Source: CAIMUS01 sp963708455 (GTDB taxonomy: Bacteria > Pseudomonadota > Gammaproteobacteria > Competibacterales > Competibacteraceae). From it: a DNA stretch of 64,000 nucleotides. Of the stretch, positions 27,253 to 36,442 are shown one piece after another (the stretch's first letter is position 1; the number at the start of each line of letters is the position of its first letter). The notes below the pieces were generated by a model. That model was not told the DNA's origin and searched no databases. It saw only the letters and a list, made by a program, of their open reading frames with translations. Where the stretch lies: positions 1,527,290 to 1,591,289 of the forward strand of contig CAVPSQ010000004.1 of assembly GCA_963708455.1 (NCBI GenBank). The letters are read 5' to 3'. The translations under genes were made by a program, and so were the position numbers.

Positions 27253-28200
27253 CTATTGAATTTGAGGCCAATCCGATTCAGGTAGTAGGCTGCGTGTTAG
27301 CAGTACATCCAGGAGCGGTGGAAGCGGGAAGCTGAGTTGGCGAATTCGCACGTGGTTGGGCTCGGGTAAGCCGTCAATATAGGTTTTTACACGATAGTTG
27401 TTATAAATTTGGTAAGCATTGTATCCGGCAGCTTTGAATCTATCCAGCAGATGTCTCACTTCTTCCTCCACGAGTTTTTCTCCTTCAGTAGTAAATTCAA
27501 TCAGCCACTCTGTCTGGTTCGAGAAGTGGACTAAGTCATCTAAAACGGCAGTAAGCACAGAACGCTCAGCCCCTTCGATATCAATTTTAATTAAACGCGC
27601 TGTGAATAAATCTGCTTTTGGCATTGCTTCTAATAAAGGCTCAGCATCAACACAGCCCTCACTCGTCATCCCATCTTTTTCTGCACGATAATTTTCAGTT
27701 GTGCTTCCTCCCAGATTATCCGAATCAGCACGAAAAATCTGTAGCTTACCCTTAATATCTGCAATAGCAATATTTCTAGCGTAAACATTAGTAGCTTTAT
27801 TGCGTCTGATGTTGTCAGACAGAATAGTAAAAATGGATGGCGATGCTTCGAATGCATATACCCGCCCATTAGAACCAGTTAGGCGAGAGGCTAGTAGTGC
27901 GTAGTATCCTATATTACTACCGACATCGACAAAAGTATCTCCGGCTTTAAGAACTTTCTGTATATAACTAGTAATATCTGGCTCCCAGAAGCCAAACATA
28001 TGAATACGTTTTTGGATAATATCCGGATATTGGAATGTGATGCATGCACCAAAGCAGGTCCGCGTCAAGCCTGACAGAGAGCGCCAGCCGGCGTATTGCT
28101 CGAACCACCGATAAAGGCTGGCTTTAGTGATCTGGAAAGGTGAATGTCGCATCCAAAACCGGGTTATCTCAACAATTACAGCAATAGCAAGCTGCTTCAT
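27253..28200 (-). CDS. FkbM-family methyltransferase 2
   Basis: A 315-residue SAM-dependent methyltransferase. Motif I is TFVDVGSNIGYYALLASRL, then GRVYAFEASPSIFTIL; RLIKIDIEGAERSVLTAVL is the FkbM block. An N-terminal extension of about 80 residues includes a hydrophobic start. It is only distantly like its neighbour at 26299-27171, so the pair is not a recent duplicate. The likely substrate is a polysaccharide sugar. Confidence 0.88.
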   Translation of the reverse strand: MKQLAIAVIVEITRFWMRHSPFQITKASLYRWFEQYAGWRSLSGLTRTCFGACITFQYPDIIQKRIHMFGFWEPDITSYIQKVLKAGDTFVDVGSNIGYYALLASRLTGSNGRVYAFEASPSIFTILSDNIRRNKATNVYARNIAIADIKGKLQIFRADSDNLGGSTTENYRAEKDGMTSEGCVDAEPLLEAMPKADLFTARLIKIDIEGAERSVLTAVLDDLVHFSNQTEWLIEFTTEGEKLVEEEVRHLLDRFKAAGYNAYQIYNNYRVKTYIDGLPEPNHVRIRQLSFPLPPLLDVLLTRSLLPESDWPQIQ

Positions 28201-28797
28201 AGTGTTATCTACTCTTAGGGTTACTGAAGTTTCTTAATGTGTTAAGCAGGGTGTCTGGAAGAATATAGTTTAAGCGACATAAATTTATCAGGGATATAGG
28301 GATGGAAACCTTTTAGATAATGACTTGAATTGATTACAAATTTATTATTTTAACAATATTTAATTTTTAAGTCAATGGCTTAACCGTTAAGTAAACCGAA
28401 CAAGAATTCCCGTGTGGCTTTAATTTATTTCTAAACTTTTGAATATATTATAATTTCTTATAAATGAACCCAACTGGAGCAGTTAGGTGCTATTTTTGAA
28501 GGCTTATCCACTGCGGCTCTTTTGAGGCAACACGCTTCCCGCTAGCTTTCTTGAAGTTCAAGAACCTGGTGAACCGTGACCAGCAATCCAATGCGACTGG
28601 ATTATAATTCAAGGATACTCTTGACACTGTTCCGCTCAGGTTAGCTGTAAAGGAAATTAAAATAACCTGAAAGCGATAAGTGTCTTTAGCATAAGCCACT
28701 GAGCTTACACTGTTCATTATTCGACCGCTTGACAGGAAAATTGACTTTCATCACGTTTTTTAAACGACCTCAGGCGCGCCGCCTGCCAGCATAAACT
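28201..28797. other. A+T-rich divergent intergenic region
   Basis: Almost 600 bases without a convincing gene, between divergent polysaccharide genes. It is markedly A+T-rich from about 28230 to 28470 and has TATAAT-like hexamers near 28449 and 28611, so it probably carries promoters for both sides. A 75-codon minus-strand frame (28490-28717) has no recognisable product. Confidence 0.55.
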
Positions 28798-29640
28798 ATG
28801 ATGAACTTGCTAAAGCATCTTAAAACAAAGTTTAAGCCATTCATAATTCATAAATTTTTCAGTTATGATCCAGACCGCCTGAGAGCCATGTTGGATCGAC
28901 TCGGCGTCGTTCCCGGTGACGCGCTGATGGTGCATGCCTCCTGGTTGCCGCACAACGGTTTTCAGGGCCGACCGGTTGATATGATCCGCTGCTTGCAGGC
29001 CGCCGTGGGCGAGGAGGGCCTACTGGTAATGCCTTCGCTGACCTACCAGAACGAAAGCTCCAGAGATTTCCTGGCGCGTGGCGTGGCGGTGGATATACGC
29101 CGCAGCCCCTCGCAGATGGGCTTGCTGACGGAGGTGTTCCGGCGCGGCAAAGCGGTGCGTCGCAGTTTAAATCCGACCCATCCACTGCTGGCCTGGGGAG
29201 CGCGGGCAGACTGGTTTCTGGCCGGTCACGAGGAGGCGCTGGAGCCTTGCGGGTGCCAGTCGCCGTTCGCCCGATTACTGGAGCTGAACGGCAAGATTCT
29301 GACCATCGACGCGCCCTTCTCCACCATTACCTTCACCCACTTTGTGGAAGACCGGATAGCACCGCGCTTGCCTTTTCCGCTGTACGAAACCGAACCACTT
29401 GTGGGCAGCGTAATCGATTACGAAGGACGCCGACGGGAGATACCGGCGCGAGTCATCAGCGACACGGCCAACCGTCTCAGACGCGAGCCGCACCTGATCG
29501 CAGCCTTGGAACAGGAAAAAATTCTACGACGGGCGCGGGTGGGCAATACCCGGCTGCTGCTGGTCGGTTGCCAGGCCATGACGGAGTGCGTGGATCGAAT
29601 GATGGCGCGCGGCGAGAGTTTTTTCGATAATCCGACCTGA
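28798..29640 (+). CDS. AAC(3)-fold N-acetyltransferase
   Basis: A 280-residue protein of the aminoglycoside 3-N-acetyltransferase (Antibiotic_NAT) fold: DALMVHASWLPHNGF, GLLVMPSLTYQNESSRDF, NPTHPLLAWGARADWFL and ITFTHFVEDRIAPRL. Enzymes of this fold acetylate an amino group from acetyl-CoA. Members inside polysaccharide clusters usually act on amino-sugars rather than drugs. Context here supports the sugar role; drug resistance is not implied. The first 25 residues are Lys-rich and differ from the rest. Two ATGs (28798 and 28801) are possible. Confidence 0.82.
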   Translation: MMNLLKHLKTKFKPFIIHKFFSYDPDRLRAMLDRLGVVPGDALMVHASWLPHNGFQGRPVDMIRCLQAAVGEEGLLVMPSLTYQNESSRDFLARGVAVDIRRSPSQMGLLTEVFRRGKAVRRSLNPTHPLLAWGARADWFLAGHEEALEPCGCQSPFARLLELNGKILTIDAPFSTITFTHFVEDRIAPRLPFPLYETEPLVGSVIDYEGRRREIPARVISDTANRLRREPHLIAALEQEKILRRARVGNTRLLLVGCQAMTECVDRMMARGESFFDNPT

Positions 29641-29667
29641 ACTCAATTACTTGACAATTTAAAACAG

Positions 29668-29770
29668 GGTATCCACTTAAGCCGGGACACTTCGCAGAGT
29701 GACCGCAACGGGCCGGCGAGGACGCCGGCGCTCGCAGGATCGAGATTGTCCCGTCTTAAGTGGGTAGCCT
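29668..29770 (+). repeat. Dispersed palindrome-ended element, copy 1 (103 bp)
   Basis: The ends GGTATCCACTTAAGCCGGGAC and GTCCCGTCTTAAGTGGGTAGCC are imperfect inverted repeats enclosing a GC-rich core (GGCCGGCGAGGACGCCGGCG). The same element, longer inside, occurs in opposite orientation at 38595-38739. Non-coding and MITE-like. Confidence 0.85.
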
Positions 29771-29791
29771 TAAAACAACTGGAAAATTCGT

Positions 29792-30940
29792 ATGTCGAGC
29801 AGCATCGTGGAACGCATCAACTGGGGCCTCCGCCCGTGGCTGGAATCCTGGGGCTGGCGGCGCACGCCGCCGCAGACCAATCGCATCCATCTGGACGCCG
29901 CGATGGACTGGTTGTGTTATGCCCAGGATGCGACGCCGGATGACGGCGTCGCCCAGACCTATCTGGTCAAATACCGGCGCTGGGCCAATTCCTATCCGGA
30001 AACCACTGGCTACATTATCCCAACCTGCTACGATTACGCGGCGCTCAGCGGCGACAGCGTACTCCGCGCCCGCGCCCGCCGCATGGCCGATTGGGAATGC
30101 GCAGTGCAGTTACCCGAAGGTGGCGTGCTGGCGGGGGCATTGGGCGATGCCGATCAGCCCACCATTTTCAATACCGGTCAGGTGCTGTTCGGCTGGGTGA
30201 GAGCTTTTCAGGAAGAGCAGAACGAGCGTTACCGGGAAGCGGCCGTCAAAGCCGCCCGCTGGCTATGCGACGTTCAGGACGAGGACGGCTGCTGGCGCCG
30301 CTTCGGGTCGCCATTCACCGCCCGCCACGTCAATCTGTACAATACCCGCAGCGCCTGGGGGCTGGCCTGTGTCCATGAAATCGCCGGCGAACGGCGATTT
30401 TTGGATTGCGCGGTGAAAAATGTGGAGTGGGCTCTGGCGCAGCAGCAGGATAACGGCTGGCTGCCTTATAACTGCTTGCAGGATGACAGTCAGCCTTTCA
30501 CGCACACTATCGCCTATGCCATGCGCGGCTTTCTGGAAGTGGGCACCTATGCCGGTCGCGAGGATTTCCTGGCGGCAGCCATCAAGATCGGTGACGCTCT
30601 GCTCGCGGTTCTACCTGAGAATGGTTTTCTGCCGGGCCGTTTCGACGCGCGCTGGCGCCCCACCGTCCAGTGGTCCTGTCTGACCGGCGCTGCGCAGATT
30701 GCGCTCAATTGCGGCCGGCTTTACCAGTTGACCGGGGTCAACAAGTATCGCGCCGCCGTCCGGCGCCTCAATACCTTCGTTAAGACTACCCAGAAACTGG
30801 CGGGGCCGGCGCAACAACGAGGCGGCATCAAGGGCTCCCATCCCATCGACGGCGGCTATCACCCCTGGCAATATCCCAACTGGGCGGCCAAGTTCTTCGC
30901 CGATGCACTGATGATCGAAGATAAGATAACGGTTGGGTAA
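29792..30940 (+). CDS. Alpha/alpha-toroid protein of polysaccharide cluster
   Basis: A 382-residue soluble protein made of repeated helical pairs, with recurrent W/C/Q-rich turns such as AAMDWLCYAQDATPDDG, WLCDVQDEDGCWRRFGSPF, EWALAQQQDNGWLPYNC and DARWRPTVQWSCLTGAAQIA. This is the pattern of (alpha/alpha)6 barrels such as glucuronyl epimerases, polysaccharide lyases and GH88/GH105-like hydrolases. I infer a carbohydrate-modifying role, but I see no diagnostic catalytic residues. It is followed 6 bases later by a glycosyltransferase, so the two are probably co-expressed. Confidence 0.65.
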   Translation: MSSSIVERINWGLRPWLESWGWRRTPPQTNRIHLDAAMDWLCYAQDATPDDGVAQTYLVKYRRWANSYPETTGYIIPTCYDYAALSGDSVLRARARRMADWECAVQLPEGGVLAGALGDADQPTIFNTGQVLFGWVRAFQEEQNERYREAAVKAARWLCDVQDEDGCWRRFGSPFTARHVNLYNTRSAWGLACVHEIAGERRFLDCAVKNVEWALAQQQDNGWLPYNCLQDDSQPFTHTIAYAMRGFLEVGTYAGREDFLAAAIKIGDALLAVLPENGFLPGRFDARWRPTVQWSCLTGAAQIALNCGRLYQLTGVNKYRAAVRRLNTFVKTTQKLAGPAQQRGGIKGSHPIDGGYHPWQYPNWAAKFFADALMIEDKITVG

Positions 30941-30945
30941 CCGCC

Positions 30946-32115
30946 ATGCTGCGGAATAACCTGACCCAGGCCGCCCCACCCCTCATACTGCATGTAATCC
31001 ATCACCTGCTGATGGGCGGGTTAGAGAACGGTCTGATCAATCTGATCAATCGGATGCCGGCAGCGCGCTTTCGGCATGCCATCGCCTGCGTCGAAGACTA
31101 CTCGGATTTCCGCCAGCGCCTGGTTCGATCCGACGTCGAGCTGGTCGCTCTGCACCGGTCGCGGCTTGGCACCTTCGGCCTGCGGCGGGAGTTGTTTCGC
31201 CTGTGCCGCCGTCTCCGCCCGGCAATCGTTCACTCGCGCAATCTGTCCGGCCTCGACGCGCTCTTACCCGCGCGCCTGGCTGGCGTGCGCCACTGTGTGC
31301 ATGGCGAACACGGTTGGGACGTCAACGACTTGAATGGCAGGCAGTGGAAACCTGCGTTGCTGCGCCGTCTGCATTCGCCCTTCGTCGACCGCTACATTAC
31401 TGTTTCCAGAGACCTGGAGCGGTATCTGATCGAGCGCGTGGGCATCAACGCTGCCCGCATCACGCAAATTTATAACGGCGTCGATACCGCGCGTTTTGCG
31501 CCGGTTGCGGATAAACCGGTCGACGTATTGCCCCCCGGCTTCGCCACCCCGGCTACCGTTGTGATCGGCGCTGTTGGACGAATCCAGCCTGTCAAGGACC
31601 AGGCGACTCTGGTCCGGGCAGTTGCCAAGTTGCTGCAGAGCCGGCCTGAAAGCGGCACTCCGGTACGGCTGGTGGTCGTCGGCGATGGCCCTTTGCTCAG
31701 CGAGTTGCGAGAACTGATCGATTCACTGGGTATCGCCCGGTTAACCTGGCTGCCGGGCGCGGTGGGTAATGTGGCAGAAATCTTACGGGCATTCGATCTG
31801 TTTGTACTGCCCTCCTTGTCCGAAGGCATCTCTAATACGATCCTGGAAGCCATGGCGACCGGCCTGCCGGTGGTCGCCACGGCGGTGGGCGGCAATCTCG
31901 AATTGATCGACGAGGGGCAATCCGGTTGCTTCTTTCAGCCCGGCGACGTTGCTTCACTCACTGCCTTGCTCGCCCAGTATGTGGCCGCTCCGGCGCTGCG
32001 GCGCACACACGGCCAGCGAGCGCGACAACTCGCTGTTGAACGTTTTGGTCTGGCGACCATGGTGGCGCACTACCAGGCGGTATATGAACAGCTCTGTGGG
32101 ACTGAACAGGCCTAA
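30946..32115 (+). CDS. Glycosyltransferase, PEP-CTERM/exosortase-associated type
   Basis: A 389-residue GT4 enzyme. ILHVIHHLLMGGLENGLINL, then HSRNLSGLDALLPARLAG and HGEHGWDVNDLNGRQWK match the sugar-transferase group that accompanies exosortase (PEP-CTERM/EpsH) polysaccharide loci. The GT4 core follows: IGAVGRIQPVKDQATLVRA and FVLPSLSEGISNTILEAMA, which holds the E-x7-E motif. No exosortase gene is in the window. It probably forms an operon with the toroid protein upstream and converges on the next gene 6 bases later. Confidence 0.88.
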   Translation: MLRNNLTQAAPPLILHVIHHLLMGGLENGLINLINRMPAARFRHAIACVEDYSDFRQRLVRSDVELVALHRSRLGTFGLRRELFRLCRRLRPAIVHSRNLSGLDALLPARLAGVRHCVHGEHGWDVNDLNGRQWKPALLRRLHSPFVDRYITVSRDLERYLIERVGINAARITQIYNGVDTARFAPVADKPVDVLPPGFATPATVVIGAVGRIQPVKDQATLVRAVAKLLQSRPESGTPVRLVVVGDGPLLSELRELIDSLGIARLTWLPGAVGNVAEILRAFDLFVLPSLSEGISNTILEAMATGLPVVATAVGGNLELIDEGQSGCFFQPGDVASLTALLAQYVAAPALRRTHGQRARQLAVERFGLATMVAHYQAVYEQLCGTEQA

Positions 32116-32121
32116 ACGCCC

Positions 32122-33540
32122 TCACGCTGGCCGGCGTGCGGCGACCAGATCATCCAGAATCCGCGCCAGCCGCCGGCTGATCTTACGGCGCTCGAACTGG
32201 CTCAGATAATCTTCATCGGCGTCCAACTGCGCCGGCGCCGGCTGGCTCAACAGTTCCTGCAAGGCGGCTTTGCATTTGTCCACCGACTCCGCCGGAACCA
32301 CCCGGCCGATGCGGGCGCGCTCAATAATGGTCTGGGTGGCGCCGGGATCAGTCAGCGCGAAGATCGGGCGGCGGGCCGCCACGTACTCGAACAGCTTGCC
32401 CGGTATCACCCCGTCCGAGGTCTCGCCAGTATCGACGATCAACAACAGATAATCGGCCTGCACCTGGGCGCGCATCGCCTCGACATGACCGACGTCGCCG
32501 TGAAAATGAAACAGGTGGCCGATGCCGTACTGTTGCAGCAATTCATCGTAGCGGGCGCGGATTTCGGGTGCCACTCCGCCCACGATATGCACCCGCACCG
32601 GAGCGACCAGTTCGGGCCGTGCAGCGGCCAGTTGTCCCAGCGCCTCAGCGAAAGCATAGCCACGCCGGTTCTTGAACAGCCGACCGGTGTAGACGAAATC
32701 GATAAACTCGTCCGGACGGCGCGGCTCCGCCAGTAACGGGGCATAGACTTCCGGATCGTAACCGTTGGTCAGGGTTTCCCAGCGAGCCCTGGCGGCCCGG
32801 AGCAACCGCTGCAGATAAGCGGTCTTCTGCTCCGACACTGCGATGATGACATCCGCCTGCCGCATCAGCCGTCGTTCCAGGGACAGTTCCAGCCGCCGGC
32901 GGACCGGTCCAACCCAGTCACGCAGCACATCGCCATGCCACAGGTCGCGGTAATCCACTACCCAGGGCAGGCCGGTCCGCCGCTTCAGCCGGTAACCCAG
33001 CAGGGCGGCGCTGAACGGCGGCAGGGTGGTGTACAGCACGGCGATGGGATGGGTTTTACAGATCCGCAGCGCTTCCTGATAGGCGCGCAGCGCCCATGGC
33101 AGATAGGCGTCAGGTATATAAACCCAGTTGCGGAGGAACCCGGTAAAAGCGGCGTGACCCAGATCGAGCAACGACCGCCGTCCGGCGGCGTTCGCACCGG
33201 CGGAAGCCGCATCCGCCAACTGACCGGCGTGCTCCGGTTGGGAAGCCGGTCCAGCAGCGGCGCGTCCGTCCGGGCGACCCCATAAGCGCTTGGCCCAATG
33301 GCCGACTGCGTCTTCCAGATCCGGCCAGACAACCCGGTAAACGGGGACGCCAGCGGGAATTTCCTGGTTCAAGGCCGGCGTCGCCATGCCAGGGCGCGGC
33401 TCGATGGTCAGCACCACGGCCTGCCACCCCTGTGCGCGCAACTGCTCGACGAACTTGACGGTGCGGATTCTGCCGATCGTCTTGACCGGTGGAAATTCCC
33501 CGGCGATCATCAGCACCTGCCGCTCCGCCCCGGCATTCAT
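32122..33540 (-). CDS. Glycosyltransferase, GT4-like
   Basis: About 472 residues. N-terminal VLMIAGEFPPVKTIGRIRTV, an Ala-rich insert near residues 95-135, then PWVVDYRDLWHGD and ADVIIAVSEQKTAYL. The GT-B C-terminal half has DFVYTGRLFKNRRGYAFA and DGVIPGKLFEYVAARRPIFAL. ATG 33540 overlaps the stop of the upstream glycosyltransferase by 4 bases (ATGA), so the two are translationally coupled; the longer start at 33573 is rejected. It should add one residue to the surface polymer. Confidence 0.85.
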   Translation of the reverse strand: MNAGAERQVLMIAGEFPPVKTIGRIRTVKFVEQLRAQGWQAVVLTIEPRPGMATPALNQEIPAGVPVYRVVWPDLEDAVGHWAKRLWGRPDGRAAAGPASQPEHAGQLADAASAGANAAGRRSLLDLGHAAFTGFLRNWVYIPDAYLPWALRAYQEALRICKTHPIAVLYTTLPPFSAALLGYRLKRRTGLPWVVDYRDLWHGDVLRDWVGPVRRRLELSLERRLMRQADVIIAVSEQKTAYLQRLLRAARARWETLTNGYDPEVYAPLLAEPRRPDEFIDFVYTGRLFKNRRGYAFAEALGQLAAARPELVAPVRVHIVGGVAPEIRARYDELLQQYGIGHLFHFHGDVGHVEAMRAQVQADYLLLIVDTGETSDGVIPGKLFEYVAARRPIFALTDPGATQTIIERARIGRVVPAESVDKCKAALQELLSQPAPAQLDADEDYLSQFERRKISRRLARILDDLVAARRPA

Positions 33541-34778
33541 ACCCGTTCGCTCCCCGCCAGCAACCGCTGACACAGGGCATGGAAACGCTGGGCGTTGTGT
33601 TCCAGACTCGACGCCCGCGCAATCGCCAGTCCCTGCTGTTCCAGCCGCTGGCGCAATTCGCTATCGTCGAGCAGACGCAGAATCGCAGTGGCGATTTCAG
33701 CGGGATTGCCGCCATCCACCAGCAGCCCGTTCTGACCTTCGCGCACCGCCTCCACGGCGCCGCCGGCCCGGCCGCCGATGACCGCCTTGCCGCAGGCGTT
33801 GGCCTCCAGAAAAACCAGCCCAAAACCCTCGGTGTCGTGATCGGCCAACTCGCGGTTAGGCATGACGAAGACATCGCACAACTGATAATGCGCCACCAGG
33901 TGGTCATTATCGACCGGCCCGGTAAAGGTGACATGTGCCTCCAGCCCGAGGGTGCGCACCAGTTCCTCCAGCAGCGCCCGATAGGGTCCGGTCCCGACGA
34001 TCAGATAATGGACGGGGTAACGCTCCAGCACCTGCGGCAATGCCCGGAGCGTCATATCGATCCCCTTGCGCTCGATCAGACGGCCGACGGTGAGGATGAC
34101 CAGCTTGCCCTGCAAGCCATAGCGCGCCAGCAGCGCCGCATCCTTGGGTCCCGGCTGAAAGCGGGCTACATCGGTGCCGTTGCAGATCAATTCGATCTTG
34201 CCGGGAGCGACCCCCATCTGCTCAATCAGCGCCTGCCGGGTAAAGCTGCTGACGGCGACCACGGCGTCGGCCCGTTGCAGATAGCGGCGGCGACAACGCT
34301 CGTAATAATCGCGGTGCAAATCGACGGTGACTTCCTCGCCGTGAATATAGTTGATCATCCTGACGCCCAGCCAGCGCTGGCAGAACAGACCCAGCCAGCT
34401 CAGCGAATTCAGATCCCCGATGCAGACCAAGCCGATATCCTCCTTGCGGATAATGCGCACGGCGGCAAGCAGCACCTTCAGCTTCAAAGGCAGATCGACC
34501 GTCAGCAGCAGCCACAGCGAATGCAGGCGGGAACGCGGATTGACCACCAGCGGGCGCAACAGCTCCAGGCGGTATACCCGATAGGGCGCGCGGGCGTCAT
34601 GTTCCCGCCAGCCGTGCAGTATCTCCCCGGTCACGTAATGGCGTGAAGCGGTCAGCACAGACAGGCTTCCTGCGGGACTGAAGCGACAAACACCTTCGTA
34701 AACCACCGCCGAGCCGCCGAAAATAGGTGCAAAGACATTGGTCACGAGTAAGCATTTCAGGGATTTATTCTTGCGCAT
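33537..34778 (-). CDS. Glycosyltransferase, GT4-like
   Basis: A 413-residue GT-B enzyme. CLLVTNVFAPIFGGSAVVYEG at the N-terminus, NYIHGEEVTVDLHRDYY and AVVAVSSFTRQALIEQMG in the middle, then LTVGRLIERKGIDMTLRALP and FVMPNRELADHDTEGFGLVF, followed by LEANACGKAVIGG in the donor site. It is full length and heads a two-gene operon with the overlapping glycosyltransferase. Its upstream region is shared with the divergent rpe operon. Confidence 0.88.
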   Translation of the reverse strand: MRKNKSLKCLLVTNVFAPIFGGSAVVYEGVCRFSPAGSLSVLTASRHYVTGEILHGWREHDARAPYRVYRLELLRPLVVNPRSRLHSLWLLLTVDLPLKLKVLLAAVRIIRKEDIGLVCIGDLNSLSWLGLFCQRWLGVRMINYIHGEEVTVDLHRDYYERCRRRYLQRADAVVAVSSFTRQALIEQMGVAPGKIELICNGTDVARFQPGPKDAALLARYGLQGKLVILTVGRLIERKGIDMTLRALPQVLERYPVHYLIVGTGPYRALLEELVRTLGLEAHVTFTGPVDNDHLVAHYQLCDVFVMPNRELADHDTEGFGLVFLEANACGKAVIGGRAGGAVEAVREGQNGLLVDGGNPAEIATAILRLLDDSELRQRLEQQGLAIARASSLEHNAQRFHALCQRLLAGSERV

Positions 34779-34946
34779 GGGTAGGAGAGCGAGGTAGTAA
34801 CCGGTCTGTCGGTTCCTGGCGGAATGCTTGCAACAGCTTGGCTATTGTATAGTAATGCCGGTATGCAATGCGGGTGCTATGGGGTAAAGTTTACATTTTC
34901 CAGCCGTTCGCCCGGATTACCGCCGGATTGCTAAAAAGGGTCGTTT

Positions 34947-35627
34947 ATGCAGGATTTGTGGATTGCGCCGTCGATTCTGGCGGCCGATTTTGCCCGTCTG
35001 GGGGAAGAGGTGGATAGCGTGCTCAGCGCCGGCGCCGACCTTGTTCACTGCGACGTGATGGACAATCACTACGTGCCCAATCTGAGCTTCGGCCCGGTGG
35101 TGTGCACGGCCTTGCGCAACCACGGCGTCACCGCCCCCATCGACGTGCATCTGATGGTCAAGCCGGTGGACCGCATCATCCCGGATTGCGCCGCCGCCGG
35201 CGCCACGTATATCACGTTCCACCCCGAAGCCAGCGAGCATATCGACCGCACTCTGCAACTGATCCGTGACCAGGGCTGCAAAGCTGGCCTGGTATTCAAT
35301 CCGGCCACACCTTTGGGCTATCTTGACTATGTCATGGACAAAGTGGATATGATCATGCTGATGGCGGTCAATCCGGGTTTCAGCGGGCAACGCTTTATTG
35401 CGTCGGCCTTGCCTAAACTGCGGCAAGCGCGCCGCCGGATCGATGCCAGCGGTCATCCCATCCGCCTGGAGATCGATGGTGGCGTGAAACTGGACAATAT
35501 CGCCGCTGTCGCCGCTGCAGGTGCCGACACCTTCGTCGCCGGTTCCGCCATTTTCGGCACGCCCAACTACCGGGCCACCATCGCCGCCCTGCGCGCGGAA
35601 CTGGCCCGGGCGGCAAATACCGCCTGA
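34947..35627 (+). CDS. rpe: Ribulose-phosphate 3-epimerase
   Basis: A 226-residue TIM-barrel enzyme interconverting ribulose 5-phosphate and xylulose 5-phosphate in the pentose-phosphate pathway. IAPSILAADFARLGEEVD at the start, then HCDVMDNHYVPNLSFGP and HLMVKPVDR (metal ligands), MLMAVNPGFSGQRFI, and the phosphate-binding EIDGGVKLDNI and ADTFVAGSAIFG. The stop overlaps the gph start (TGATG). The order rpe-gph-trpE is that of pseudomonads and related gammaproteobacteria. Confidence 0.97.
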   Translation: MQDLWIAPSILAADFARLGEEVDSVLSAGADLVHCDVMDNHYVPNLSFGPVVCTALRNHGVTAPIDVHLMVKPVDRIIPDCAAAGATYITFHPEASEHIDRTLQLIRDQGCKAGLVFNPATPLGYLDYVMDKVDMIMLMAVNPGFSGQRFIASALPKLRQARRRIDASGHPIRLEIDGGVKLDNIAAVAAAGADTFVAGSAIFGTPNYRATIAALRAELARAANTA

Positions 35628-36307
35628 TGTTCGACCATATTGCGGCCATTTTCCTGGATCTGGACGGTACCCTGGTGGACAGCGTGCCGGATTTGACTGT
35701 AGCAGTGGACGCCATGCTACGCCAGTTGGACCTGCCGCCACGCGGCGAGCAGCGGGTGCGCGAATGGGTGGGCAATGGTGCGGATCTGCTGATCCGCCGC
35801 GCGCTGGTCGACGACATGGCCGGCCAAGCGCCGGAGGCACTGGTCGCGCGGGGCCGGCCCCTCTTCCAGGACGCCTACCGCCGCCATCTGTGCGTCGGCA
35901 GCCGCCTCTACCCTGGCGCCATGGAAGGCTTGCGCGCCCTGCGCGAGCTGGGCTACCGGCTGGCCTGCATCACCAACAAGCCCACGGAATTCGCCCTCCC
36001 GCTGGTGGAGCGGATCGGCATCGGCGCCTTCTTCGACGTGGTGCTGGGCGGCGAATGCGCTCCTCGGAAAAAGCCGGCCCCGGATGCCCTGCTGCTGACC
36101 GCCCGGCGTATGGGAGTGGATATCCGGCGGGTGCTGATGGTGGGAGACTCCAGCAACGATGTCGGCGCCGCCCGTAACGCCGGTTGCAAGGCAGTGGTGG
36201 CGGTACCTTACGGTTATAATCACGGCGAGGATATTCGCGCCGCCGGACCCGATCGGGTGGTCGCGTCCATCGCCGAATTGAGCCTGCTATTGCCGAAAGT
36301 TGCTTGA
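35627..36307 (+). CDS. gph: Phosphoglycolate phosphatase
   Basis: A 226-residue HAD-family phosphatase that removes 2-phosphoglycolate arising from DNA 3'-end repair or oxygenation. Motif I FLDLDGTLVDSVPDLTVAVD (nucleophile D11, acid D13), cap domain with EWVGNGADLLIRRAL, motif II CITNKPTEFALPL, motif III Lys in RKKPAPDALLL, and motif IV MVGDSSNDVGAARNAG. Start and rpe stop share a base, so translation is coupled. A HAD phosphatase beside rpe is almost always gph. Confidence 0.93.
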   Translation: MFDHIAAIFLDLDGTLVDSVPDLTVAVDAMLRQLDLPPRGEQRVREWVGNGADLLIRRALVDDMAGQAPEALVARGRPLFQDAYRRHLCVGSRLYPGAMEGLRALRELGYRLACITNKPTEFALPLVERIGIGAFFDVVLGGECAPRKKPAPDALLLTARRMGVDIRRVLMVGDSSNDVGAARNAGCKAVVAVPYGYNHGEDIRAAGPDRVVASIAELSLLLPKVA

Positions 36308-36442
36308 ATGTATCCGCTGCCCTTGCCCCCGAACTGGACTGAGTCGCCGCCGACTGTTCGATGGCGTCGCTAGCGCCCTGGTTACTGGAGGCCAGTCTCC
36401 ATTCGCTTCTCTTTCCGGTTTTATTCAGCAAGGCGTCTTTCG

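Noticed and set aside
28490..28717. 75-codon minus-strand ORF in the A+T-rich gap
   Set aside because: No ribosome site, no recognisable fold, and no link to its neighbours.
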